A DNA stretch of 49,434 nucleotides from the NCBI RefSeq assembly GCF_013166655.1, contig NZ_JABKCA010000040.1, positions 1-49,434 of the forward strand, read 5' to 3'. The DNA comes from Lentimicrobium sp. L6 (GTDB lineage: Bacteria > Bacteroidota > Bacteroidia > Bacteroidales > UBA12170). Under the pieces are notes generated by a model. It did no database searches. It saw only the letters and a list, made by a program, of their open reading frames with translations, and had not been told where the DNA came from. The position numbers were made by a program, and so were the translations under genes. Positions 41,912-49,434 of the stretch are shown one piece after another (positions within the stretch are counted from its first letter, which is position 1; the number at the start of each line of letters is the position of its first letter).

Positions 41912-42640
41912 TTAGCTCCTGTTCTGTATCCATCGATAAAATCCGACCGTATTTTTAATAATTGTTTGTACTCTTTCTGATTCACAGTTTTTATTATGTT
42001 TAGAGAAAGAGCTAATTACATCTTGTTCGCTTTTGATTAAATCATAATTTGTCCATTCAATAACATATTTATTTTCCTTAGTTCCATTTCTAAAAGGAAC
42101 ATCAAATTTTCGAATTAAAATATCATTATTAACATTACATAGTCGATTAGCTAAGCCTTTAGCCTCGGGTTCTTTCAAAAATTCAAAACATTCATGACTT
42201 ACAATTGCCCCTGCCCAAGATTGTGTGTTTTCAATTTCGTAAGCTTTAGTTAAACCTTTTCCTAAAATTGTCGTTCCATATTCATTTTTTAAAACTGAAA
42301 CTTCATCCACAGAAATCCCACCCCGTAAAGGAATTCCACCGCCTATTGAAGAACTCAATAAAATTCTACTTATAGCTAATAAATATAGAAAGCCTTTCAT
42401 AGATGTGTCTTTTTGAATTATAATTACACTGTCAGAAATAATATATATTTCTAGAGTATCAATTTCTTTCGTACCTAATGTTGGCATGATTCCATAGATT
42501 AATTTCAACATTGGCAACACCGTTTCTATAGTGTCATACAATGCAAAATCATAAATTTCAAGTAAATCTTCATGTGAATTTCTACTCACTAAATCTTTAA
42601 AACCCAAAATGTCAAAAAACGCTACAAAAGATTTATTCAT
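41912..42640 (-). CDS. Divergent class III nucleotide-cyclase-like protein
   Basis: A 242-aa soluble protein. It opens with 'SFVAFFDILGFKDLV' (metal-binding Asp10 of a cyclase-like fold), then 'LEIYIISDSVIII' (second Asp70), 'GIPLRGGISVDEV' and 'GKGLTKAYEIENTQSWAGAIVSHECFEFL'. These correspond in order to the beta1, dimerisation and substrate segments of class III adenylate/guanylate cyclases (F-x-D-I-x-G-F; G-D; R-x-G-I; A-x-x-L-E...G..IS). The usual 'GD' of the second metal site is 'SD'. Short stand-alone members of this superfamily include Pycsar defence cyclases, but no effector gene is adjacent. It may equally be an inactive sensor. Confidence 0.6.
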   Translation of the reverse strand: MNKSFVAFFDILGFKDLVSRNSHEDLLEIYDFALYDTIETVLPMLKLIYGIMPTLGTKEIDTLEIYIISDSVIIIQKDTSMKGFLYLLAISRILLSSSIGGGIPLRGGISVDEVSVLKNEYGTTILGKGLTKAYEIENTQSWAGAIVSHECFEFLKEPEAKGLANRLCNVNNDILIRKFDVPFRNGTKENKYVIEWTNYDLIKSEQDVISSFSKHNKNCESERVQTIIKNTVGFYRWIQNRS

Positions 42641-42768
42641 ATTTAATAGTTTATTAATGGCTTACTATTAACTTTTTTATACATAAGTTTGGTAAAATTA
42701 CCACAAATTAATATACGATAATAAGGAATAACTAAACTGTTGAAAAGTTCTAGTTTTAACATTTAACC

Positions 42769-42803
42769 AAAAAAAATCCCCCAGCCAAAAATGACCAGGG
42801 GAA
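42769..42803 (-). terminator. Terminator of the NADH-linked oxidoreductase operon
   Basis: Read on the minus strand, TCCCCTGG pairs with CTGGGGGA (two G-U wobbles) around a 10-nt loop and is followed by eight T residues. It lies about 45 bases beyond the stop of the large subunit gene. Confidence 0.75.
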
Positions 42804-42845
42804 ATATATAAATTGATTTAGAGATTCAATTTTAAACAATTGCTA

Positions 42846-45800
42846 TTATTCAAAAGCAGCTTTAAACTCATCAGCAAAACGCTTCATAATGTGATCTGCG
42901 CTATTGGTGAATGGGCTTTCATTACCTTCTTCATTAGTATAAACCAATTGGTGCTTCTCTTCAGATTTATTTGGAGGAAGGAACTTAATCATTTCCGCGT
43001 TTACATCTGTTAAATCAGCTAATCCATTATGACCCATTTTGGCTAAAAGTTCGATGAGCTGGACGGGATTGGTCTTCTCTACTTTTGGAGCAAAGGAGGC
43101 TTCGAAAGTTTGAATATACTTCTGAGTGTTGGTAAAGCTACCGCCAGTTTCCACAGGGAAAGAAGCCGGAAGAATAATATCAGCACGCTTGGCAGTTTCT
43201 GTCATGAAATAATCCTGAACTACTTTGAATTCCATCTTATCCATGCAAGAACCTTGGCTAATGTCGTGCTTGGTAGTTCCAACTGGATCTTCTCCAAAGA
43301 TAAATCCATTCTTAATTTTACCACCTTTTATAAGTTCCTTAAGCGTATTTACTTCTTTTGGCATATCCACACCCCAAACTGCTTTGGCTTTGTCTTGTGC
43401 CTCTTGAGAAGCTGCACCAATGCCACCAGTTAATAAGCAAGGACGAGCACCCATATCGAAAATACCCTGAGAGTTGTTCTTCTCTTTTAGTGAAATAATT
43501 CCGTTGGCTGTCTTGCCTAATTTACCACTGATAAGTGCCAGATTATAAACTTCGCGGGCTGCTTCTGCTGTTAGATCCTCCTCAGAATAAACAATGATAT
43601 TATTCATCTCGTGGAGGTATTCTTTTACAAAGGCTTCTAAATCGCCAACGCATTTAATACCAGACTTCTCGATTAACTGTTTATAATCTTCAGCCAATAC
43701 CGCTTTCTTATAATCTTCGAAACCTTCGGTTCTGCCATCGATAAACATAGCATTTTCCAAACCATTACTCAATAGATAATGGTTAGCGGCTTTAAAGAAA
43801 TAATAATAGCTGTCTACCTCGCCTAAGCTGGCATATTTATGAGCTAATTTCTCGCAACATTTAGGATTTAATACGGCAACATCTATTTCATTCTTATAGA
43901 AGGCATTCTGGATTTTATATCCAACCACAGGATTCTTCTCAAAGATTTCGTTACCGATTAAATATACTTTATTGCTGTCTTTAATTTGATTGAAAGGTAC
44001 ATTGTCATTTGCTGATTGACCATAGAATCCACCCCTGTTCAAATAACTGAAACTACCCACATTATTAGTTTTAGCAGCAGCACGAGCTATCTTTTGTACC
44101 AAGTAAATTTCCTCGTTACTCAAGCGGCTACCTGCCATAAATACATTCTCGTCGGCCTCAACGGATTCAATTCTACCTTTGATGATGTCATAAGCTTCTT
44201 CGAAACTAATTTCTTTGAAACTACCATCGGCTTGCTTCATTTGTGGTTTGGTGATTCTATTTACATCGTTCATATAGCGATATCCAAACTTTGCCAATTG
44301 ACATAAATTACCATCCTCATTAATCTGTCCTTCGCCACCTGTTACCTTCATGGTGAACTCATTGTGATGGTTGATGTTTAAGGTACAACCCACAGAGCAA
44401 AGATTACAAATCACTTCTGCTTTTTCTTCTACCAATGGACCAGGCTTAAAGAAGAAGTTTTCGCTAATAGCAGCAGTAGGACAAGTAGAGATACAAAGGC
44501 CACAGCTTTCGCAATTGGTATCTGTTAAGCTTTCGCCCATGCTTGGAGCTACTATGGTATCGAAACCACGGTTCACTAAACCAAGAGCATTGGCACCCAC
44601 TACTTCTTTACAAATCCTCACACAACGTGCACAAAGGATACACTTGTTATTGTCTATCTCGATAAATGGATGACGGAAATCAACTTGATATTCGTGATAT
44701 TCGCCAGCATATTTTTCTTGTTCGGCATCGTATTCTGTAGCATACTTTTTCAAGTCACAATCGTAATATTCCACACAACCACACTCTAAACAGCGGTTGG
44801 CTTCGTGATTACAAACATCCTTGTCAGCATATCCCAATTCTACTTCTTTAAAGTTGAAACGGTCATCAGTTTCTAGAACAGGCATTTCTTCGCGAATCTG
44901 CTTGTCGTAACGACCCACATAATCTTCAGCTATTTGAGGCTTGAAATTATCGCGCTTGCTTAAGAATTCTTTTTCTGGAGCAGAAAACTCTTCTCCCATC
45001 ATAAATTGATGAGCAGAACGAGAAGCGATTTGAGCTTGAGCTATGGCCTCAATAATAGTCGCAGGACCAGAAACGCCATCACCAGCTGCAAATACATTAG
45101 GGATACCAGTTTGTAAAGTTGCTCTAGCCGCATCTAAATCACCCCAACGATTGATCTTTAATTCGCCTTCGCCAGCATGCTTATTGATATCGTCGATAAA
45201 GTTAACTCTGGTCTTTTGACCAATAGCAGCTAAGATATAATCTACGTCTAATTCGTATTCGCTACCTTCAATTGGAACAGGTCTTCTACGGCCAGAAGCA
45301 TCAGGCTCACCCAATTCCATTTTAATCACGTTCACTGATTTCAAAACGCCATTCTCATCTTTATTCACCTTTGTTGGGTTATTGAGGAATAAATACTCAA
45401 TTCCCTCTAACTTAGATTCGTGAATTTCGATGGGGTTAGCTGGCATTTCTTTTTCTGTACGACGATAAATAACGTATACTTTCTCAGCACCACAACGCAT
45501 AGCCGTTCTACAACAGTCCATGGCAGTATTACCACCACCAACAACCGCTACCGTTTTGCCTTTAAAATCCATTTTCTGGCCTGTTACTTCCATTTGTTTT
45601 AGGAAGTCGATTCCAGAGAATACATTTTGAGCATCGTCACCTTCACAACCAATTAAAGTTCCTTTTTGAGAACCAATGGTGAGGATAGTAGTATCATATT
45701 TCATTTTAAGCTCTTGATAGCTTAAATTTTCTCCTAAGTTCTGGTTATAGTGAATAGTTGTTCCAAGGTCAGTGATGTTTTTCACTTCAGCATCTAAGAT

Positions 45801-46550
45801 ATCATTGGGTAAACGATACTCAGGAATACCATAACGTAGCCATCCTCCAGATTTTGGAGCGGCTTCGTAAATATCAACTTGGTGTCCCTTAATTTGTAAG
45901 AAGTGAGCTGCTGACAAACCACCAGGGCCTGCACCAATAACCGCTACTCTTTTACCTGTAGAAGGGGCTATTTCAGGAATATATTTATCTTTTGATTGTA
46001 AGTCATAATCAGAAGCAAAACGCTTCATATAATCGATACCAACGGCATTTCCTTCGTCCAATAAATTACGACGACAAGCGACCTCACAAGGGCGAACACA
46101 AACACGACCACAGATAGCAGGAAGTGGATTGGTTTCTTTTATCAATGCTACTGCATCGCTATATCTTCCTTTTTCTATTAAGGAAATATATCCTTGTACA
46201 TCAACACCTGCAGGACAAGTTTCGGTACATGGTGCTTTACAATCGGCATAGTGATTACTCAAAATAAGGTCTAAAGCAGTTTTACGAGCTACTTTAATTC
46301 CATTACTATCAGTTATAATTTTCATTCCTTCGGTAACTTTGGTAGAGCAGCTGGGCTGATGTCCTCTCATGCCTTCTACTTCCACCACGCAAACATAGCA
46401 AGAGCTGAATGGCTCTAAACGTGGGTCGTTACATAAAGTTGGGATTTCGAAACCTTCTCTTTTAGACAGCTGAAGGATGCTTTCTCCCGGATAGGCTTTA
46501 ACGATTTTTCCGTTGAGTTCTATATTTAATGTCTTTTCCATTTTTTTCAT
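42846..46550 (-). CDS. Fused NuoG-like / GltD-like / molybdopterin-oxidoreductase-type large subunit
   Basis: A 1234-aa cytosolic iron-sulfur flavoprotein. In order: a [2Fe-2S] NuoG-type domain (C40, C51, C54, C68); a GltD-like flavoprotein (~100-525) with 'CTETCPAGVD', FAD motif 'VAVIGAGPGGLSAAHFL' (202-218) and NAD(P) motif 'VAVVGGGNTAMDCC' (334-347); a Cys cluster 'CLECGCVEYYDC' (587-598); two [4Fe-4S] sites (637-647, 680-690); then a molybdopterin-oxidoreductase-like domain (~710-1234) with cluster C715/C718/C722/C750. The Cys or Sec that ligates Mo/W in formate dehydrogenases is not seen ('NNVGSFSYLNRG'), as in NuoG, so this part may be non-catalytic. A second ATG at 46541 is an alternative start. 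It is third in the operon, 12 bases after the NuoF-like gene. Confidence 0.88.
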   Translation of the reverse strand: MKKMEKTLNIELNGKIVKAYPGESILQLSKREGFEIPTLCNDPRLEPFSSCYVCVVEVEGMRGHQPSCSTKVTEGMKIITDSNGIKVARKTALDLILSNHYADCKAPCTETCPAGVDVQGYISLIEKGRYSDAVALIKETNPLPAICGRVCVRPCEVACRRNLLDEGNAVGIDYMKRFASDYDLQSKDKYIPEIAPSTGKRVAVIGAGPGGLSAAHFLQIKGHQVDIYEAAPKSGGWLRYGIPEYRLPNDILDAEVKNITDLGTTIHYNQNLGENLSYQELKMKYDTTILTIGSQKGTLIGCEGDDAQNVFSGIDFLKQMEVTGQKMDFKGKTVAVVGGGNTAMDCCRTAMRCGAEKVYVIYRRTEKEMPANPIEIHESKLEGIEYLFLNNPTKVNKDENGVLKSVNVIKMELGEPDASGRRRPVPIEGSEYELDVDYILAAIGQKTRVNFIDDINKHAGEGELKINRWGDLDAARATLQTGIPNVFAAGDGVSGPATIIEAIAQAQIASRSAHQFMMGEEFSAPEKEFLSKRDNFKPQIAEDYVGRYDKQIREEMPVLETDDRFNFKEVELGYADKDVCNHEANRCLECGCVEYYDCDLKKYATEYDAEQEKYAGEYHEYQVDFRHPFIEIDNNKCILCARCVRICKEVVGANALGLVNRGFDTIVAPSMGESLTDTNCESCGLCISTCPTAAISENFFFKPGPLVEEKAEVICNLCSVGCTLNINHHNEFTMKVTGGEGQINEDGNLCQLAKFGYRYMNDVNRITKPQMKQADGSFKEISFEEAYDIIKGRIESVEADENVFMAGSRLSNEEIYLVQKIARAAAKTNNVGSFSYLNRGGFYGQSANDNVPFNQIKDSNKVYLIGNEIFEKNPVVGYKIQNAFYKNEIDVAVLNPKCCEKLAHKYASLGEVDSYYYFFKAANHYLLSNGLENAMFIDGRTEGFEDYKKAVLAEDYKQLIEKSGIKCVGDLEAFVKEYLHEMNNIIVYSEEDLTAEAAREVYNLALISGKLGKTANGIISLKEKNNSQGIFDMGARPCLLTGGIGAASQEAQDKAKAVWGVDMPKEVNTLKELIKGGKIKNGFIFGEDPVGTTKHDISQGSCMDKMEFKVVQDYFMTETAKRADIILPASFPVETGGSFTNTQKYIQTFEASFAPKVEKTNPVQLIELLAKMGHNGLADLTDVNAEMIKFLPPNKSEEKHQLVYTNEEGNESPFTNSADHIMKRFADEFKAAFE

Positions 46551-46562
46551 TTTTTGCGGTGA

Positions 46563-48341
46563 TTAAGAAAGCTTGATAGCCTCGAATTTACATCTAGAAT
46601 AACATTCTCCACACTTGATACAATCGTCTTGGCGGATGAAATGTATTTCTTTTCTAGCTCCATCAATAGCATCAACAGGACACTTAATAGCACATACTGT
46701 ACATCCAGTACACTTATCTGCAATCACTTCGTAAGTGAGCAATTGAACACAGCTCTTGGCCGGACATTTCTTATCGCGGATGTGAGCTTCATACTCATCG
46801 CGGAAATACTTGATGGTTGTTAAAACTGGGTTTGGAGCAGTTTGTCCTAAACCACAAAGAGAATTATTCTTGATTTGAACAGATAATTCTTCTAGTTTTT
46901 CAATATCACCCTCTTCTCCTTTACCTTCAGTAATACGAGTGAGGATTTCAAGCATACGCTTGGTTCCCATACGACAGAAAGTACATTTTCCGCAGCTTTC
47001 TTTTTGAGTAAAATCGAGGAAGAAACGCGCCAAGTCCACCATACAAGTGGTCTCGTCCATCACCACCATACCACCAGAACCCATAATGGCTCCAGTTGCA
47101 TTTACAGAATCGTAATCTACCGGTGTGTGAATAAGGTGAGCTGGAATACATCCTCCAGAAGGTCCACCCAACTGAACCGCTTTAAACTGTTTGTCGTCTT
47201 GAATACCGCCACCCAATTTAAATATAATGTCTTCGATGGTCATTCCCATAGGAACTTCTACTAAACCACCTTTTTTAATCTTTCCTGTTAAAGCAAAAAC
47301 CTTAGTTCCCTTGCTCTTATCAGTTCCATATTGATTATAAGCCTCAGGACCATTCAATAAAATATAAGGGACATTGGCAAAAGTTTCTACGTTATTGATA
47401 TTGGTAGGCTTCTTCCATAATCCACTAACGGCAGGGAATGGAGGACGACGACGAGGCATTCCTCTTTCGCCTTCTACAGAAGCAATCAATGCCGTTTCTT
47501 CACCACAAACAAAAGCTCCAGCTCCTTCTTTTACATAAAGGTCGAAGTTGAATCCTTGAATACCGCAAGCATTCTCGCCGATATATCCTTTGGCGCGAGC
47601 TTGCTCAATGGCAATGTTTAATCTTACGATAGCTAGTGGATATTCCGCACGACAATAAATCACACCTTGGCTGGCACCAATGGCATAACCACCAATGGCC
47701 ATACCTTCTAATACGGCATGAGGATCGCCTTCTAATAAGCTACGGTCCATGAATGCACCTGGGTCACCTTCATCGGCATTACAGATGATATATTTTTCGT
47801 TGCCTGGGCTGTTATAAGCAAATTTCCACTTCATTCCAGTTGGGAAACCTCCTCCACCACGACCACGAATACCAGAATCTAATACCGTCTGGATAACGGC
47901 TTCGCGAGTGATGCCTTCATCGGCTATTTTTTGTAAAGCTTTATAAGCGTCTTTAGCTTCAGCTTCTTCTATTTTTTCTGGGTCGATGAAACCACAATTT
48001 CTAAGGGCTATTTTTACTTGTCCTTGGAAATAGCTATCATCTGGAGTTGGGAACAAATCGCTCTTTACTATATAATCTTTTACAGGTTCATGATTCTGAA
48101 CATGTCTTTCTACAATCTCTAAAGCTTTGGCTGCATCAATGCCACCATAAAGGAAGTATCCAGTATCGTCAATCACCTCTACTAGAGGCTCACGAAAACA
48201 CATACCTACACAGGAGGTCTTTTTTAAATCGATATCCAATTTATCAATTTCCATGATATTTTGAATAGCATCGTAAGTTTTATTGGCACCTGCAGCAATA
48301 CCACAGCTACCTAATCCTATTATAACTTGTGTCTTTTCCAT
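46563..48341 (-). CDS. NuoF/HydB-like NADH-binding flavoprotein subunit
   Basis: A 592-aa NADH-oxidising FMN subunit. Domain order: a thioredoxin-like N-terminus (~1-95) with only three clear Cys (C13, C44, C48); the NADH/FMN core with 'IRGRGGGGFPTGMKW' and 'CNADEGDPGAFMDRSLLEGDPH'; an SLBB domain ('VEVPMGMTIEDIIFKLGGG'); the NuoF cluster loop 'ESCGKCTFCRMGTKRML' with later 'CGLGQTAPNP'; and a C-terminal tail with two ferredoxin [4Fe-4S] motifs ('CTGCTVCAIKCPVDAI', 'CIKCGECYSRCKFEAI'). The extra N- and C-terminal modules match HydB of electron-bifurcating hydrogenases rather than NuoF of complex I. It starts two bases after the NuoE-like stop. Confidence 0.93.
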   Translation of the reverse strand: MEKTQVIIGLGSCGIAAGANKTYDAIQNIMEIDKLDIDLKKTSCVGMCFREPLVEVIDDTGYFLYGGIDAAKALEIVERHVQNHEPVKDYIVKSDLFPTPDDSYFQGQVKIALRNCGFIDPEKIEEAEAKDAYKALQKIADEGITREAVIQTVLDSGIRGRGGGGFPTGMKWKFAYNSPGNEKYIICNADEGDPGAFMDRSLLEGDPHAVLEGMAIGGYAIGASQGVIYCRAEYPLAIVRLNIAIEQARAKGYIGENACGIQGFNFDLYVKEGAGAFVCGEETALIASVEGERGMPRRRPPFPAVSGLWKKPTNINNVETFANVPYILLNGPEAYNQYGTDKSKGTKVFALTGKIKKGGLVEVPMGMTIEDIIFKLGGGIQDDKQFKAVQLGGPSGGCIPAHLIHTPVDYDSVNATGAIMGSGGMVVMDETTCMVDLARFFLDFTQKESCGKCTFCRMGTKRMLEILTRITEGKGEEGDIEKLEELSVQIKNNSLCGLGQTAPNPVLTTIKYFRDEYEAHIRDKKCPAKSCVQLLTYEVIADKCTGCTVCAIKCPVDAIDGARKEIHFIRQDDCIKCGECYSRCKFEAIKLS

Positions 48342-48342
48342 A

Positions 48343-48867
48343 TTATGAGGCGTTTTTCTCGTTCAACTTAATTTCTCTAATCACTTTAGAAGCCGCTTTC
48401 CCATCTAAATTACCATAGGTTTCGTCGCCTATCATCATTACAGGGGCTAAAGAGCAACATCCTAAACATGCTACCGATTCTAGGGTAAACATATTGTCTT
48501 CGGTGGTTTCGCCATCGTTAACTCCTAATGTGTCTTGTAAAGCAGAGGTTAAGGCTTTAGCATTTTGTACGTGGCAAGCAGTACCGTGACATACTTTTAC
48601 AATATGCTTACCTACAGGTGCCAATCGGAATTGGGCATAGAAAGTAGCCACACCATACATGTCAGATAATTCTAATCCAGTTTCGGATGCAATTTTCAAA
48701 AATGCTTTTCTAGGTAGATAGCCAAACATTTCTTGGGCTCCTTGTAACAGAGGAATCATGGAACCTTTTTTGCCTTTATATTTTTTGATGAGCGGGTCGA
48801 GTCTGAAAAGCTCTTCGGCTTGTGCTAGACCATTTTCTTGTTCTGCTCTTATTCGTGATATTCTCAT
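48343..48867 (-). CDS. NuoE/HydC-like [2Fe-2S] subunit
   Basis: A 174-aa thioredoxin-like [2Fe-2S] protein, the small subunit of NADH-oxidising modules. The helical N-terminus ('MIPLLQGAQEMFGYLP') is followed by 'YGVATFYAQFRLAPVGKH'. The cluster ligands lie in 'VCHGTACHV' (C93, C98) and 'ACLGCCSLAPVM' (C134 and C137 or C138). It is first in a three-gene operon (NuoE-like, HydB-like, GltD/NuoG-like fusion) that ends at the terminator near 42769. Electrons from NADH would pass through this group; the physiological acceptor is not evident. Confidence 0.93.
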   Translation of the reverse strand: MRISRIRAEQENGLAQAEELFRLDPLIKKYKGKKGSMIPLLQGAQEMFGYLPRKAFLKIASETGLELSDMYGVATFYAQFRLAPVGKHIVKVCHGTACHVQNAKALTSALQDTLGVNDGETTEDNMFTLESVACLGCCSLAPVMMIGDETYGNLDGKAASKVIREIKLNEKNAS

Positions 48868-49325
48868 AGCGAAAAAAAGTATTTATATGTGTTGAAACTC
48901 AATTGATTTTTGATAAAGATATTAAAAGGGTTGTATGAACAAAAGACCAGAAAGGGGAATCGAGAATTTATAACTATTCTAAATAAAATCATGTCCTTAA
49001 ATGCTAGAATAATAGTGTTTTATAGAGGTTTGTGTGAGTTCTGTTCTAAATAGAACTAGAAAATTAAACATGGGGGAATTGGACTTATGGTATAGGGATA
49101 TCTCGGAAATTGTCAGGGAAATACTTAGGCTTGAAAGAGGGAGAAGTTAGTGTTTTAAAAATATGATGCCTTGAATGATAGATTTGACATACTGTTGGTC
49201 TATAAGATTGGTAGCTATTTGACAAGGAAATTATTTAAAGCATGACTAAAATAATATTACACAACAATACTGAATAGTATTTTACCTATATTTGAGCAGC
49301 ATTAAAAACCCTAAAGCATACCAAC
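48868..49325. other. Divergent spacer at the right end of the window
   Basis: 458 AT-rich bases between the NADH-oxidoreductase operon and a rightward secreted-protein gene. It should hold both promoters. A clear TAnnTTTG box is seen only for the rightward gene; a near match TATCTTTA lies upstream of the leftward operon (about 48918-48925). No gene is supported. Confidence 0.4.
49287..49294 (+). promoter_or_regulatory. Putative -7 box for the last gene (TATATTTG)
   Basis: TATATTTG is an exact TAnnTTTG match 31 bases upstream of the ATG at 49326. Confidence 0.4.
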
Positions 49326-49434
49326 ATGAAAAAACTAATCATTATCTCCCTATTTCTCTTATTTTGCTTCCAAAGCCATGCCCAAAACTGGATTGAACCT
49401 ACCTTTGTTACAAAAACAAGTGGTGGGTATTTAG
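49326..49434 (+). CDS. Secreted protein, 5' end only
   Basis: The first 36 codons of a gene that runs off the right edge. They encode a clear signal peptide (MKKLIIISLFLLFCFQSHAQ) with cleavage after 'SHAQ', followed by 'NWIEPTFVTKTSGGYL'. The SxAQ cleavage site is common among Bacteroidota exported proteins, including T9SS cargo, but family and function cannot be told from this length. A consensus -7 box lies 31 bases upstream. Confidence 0.7.
   Translation, partial: MKKLIIISLFLLFCFQSHAQNWIEPTFVTKTSGGYL

Noticed and set aside
41912-42640. Pycsar or CBASS defence operon
   Set aside because: The cyclase-like protein has no adjacent effector (TIR, membrane or nuclease gene), so a defence operon cannot be claimed.
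42846-48867. [FeFe]-hydrogenase or formate dehydrogenase operon
   Set aside because: No H-cluster motifs (TSCCPxW, MPCxxKxxE) are present and the Mo/W ligand Cys or Sec is not visible in the large subunit.

Overview
The window looks like the chromosome of an AT-rich, probably anaerobic member of the Bacteroidota (Bacteroidales/Marinilabiliales-like; this is inference, no rRNA is present). Five reading frames end in a type IX secretion (T9SS) type A sorting domain. Many genes have a TAnnTTTG box, the Bacteroidota -7 promoter element, just upstream of their start, and Shine-Dalgarno sequences are mostly absent. Single-gene transcription units on alternating strands are typical here, often separated by hairpin terminators.

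Layout. 1-8 kb: the tail of a T9SS cargo gene, sfsA, a very large gingipain-like C25 peptidase and a histidine kinase with a periplasmic solute-binding sensor. 8-16 kb: a secreted papain-like C1 peptidase, a small membrane protein, a GH97 glycosidase lipoprotein, PEP carboxylase and a DUF1801/YdeI-like protein. 16-25 kb: small secreted or unknown proteins, a structured intergenic element, an archaeal-type GatE-GatD pair, a frameshifted M1 metallopeptidase with a T9SS tail, and an EamA transporter. 25-29 kb: lepA, a beta-carbonic anhydrase and a LutA-like Fe-S protein.

29.2-34.6 kb is a small integrative element bounded by perfect 132-bp direct repeats. It sits at the 5' end of a POT/PTR2 transporter gene and duplicates that gene's promoter and first seven codons. 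It carries a tyrosine recombinase, a predicted 51-aa ribbon-helix-helix protein, two unknown proteins, a lipoprotein and two SHOCT-tailed membrane proteins, one resembling the superinfection-immunity (Imm) family. This is the best candidate for an undescribed system in the window.

36-43 kb: a YhcC-type radical SAM protein, endonuclease III, a protein made of three fused RidA domains, a frameshifted outer-membrane barrel, an unknown protein and a divergent class III nucleotide-cyclase-like protein. 42.8-48.9 kb: a three-gene operon for a soluble NADH-linked electron-transfer complex (NuoE-like, HydB/NuoF-like, and a 1234-aa fusion of a NuoG-like [2Fe-2S] domain, a GltD-like flavoprotein, ferredoxin domains and a molybdopterin-oxidoreductase-like domain). 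The window ends in the first codons of another secreted protein.

Main leads: the integrative element and its effect on the transporter gene; archaeal-type GatDE in a bacterium; a single-chain RidA trimer; the GltD/NuoG-like fusion complex; a U-UUU-UUA slippery run exactly where the M1 peptidase frame breaks; and a structured element with crossing inverted repeats at 18.5 kb.
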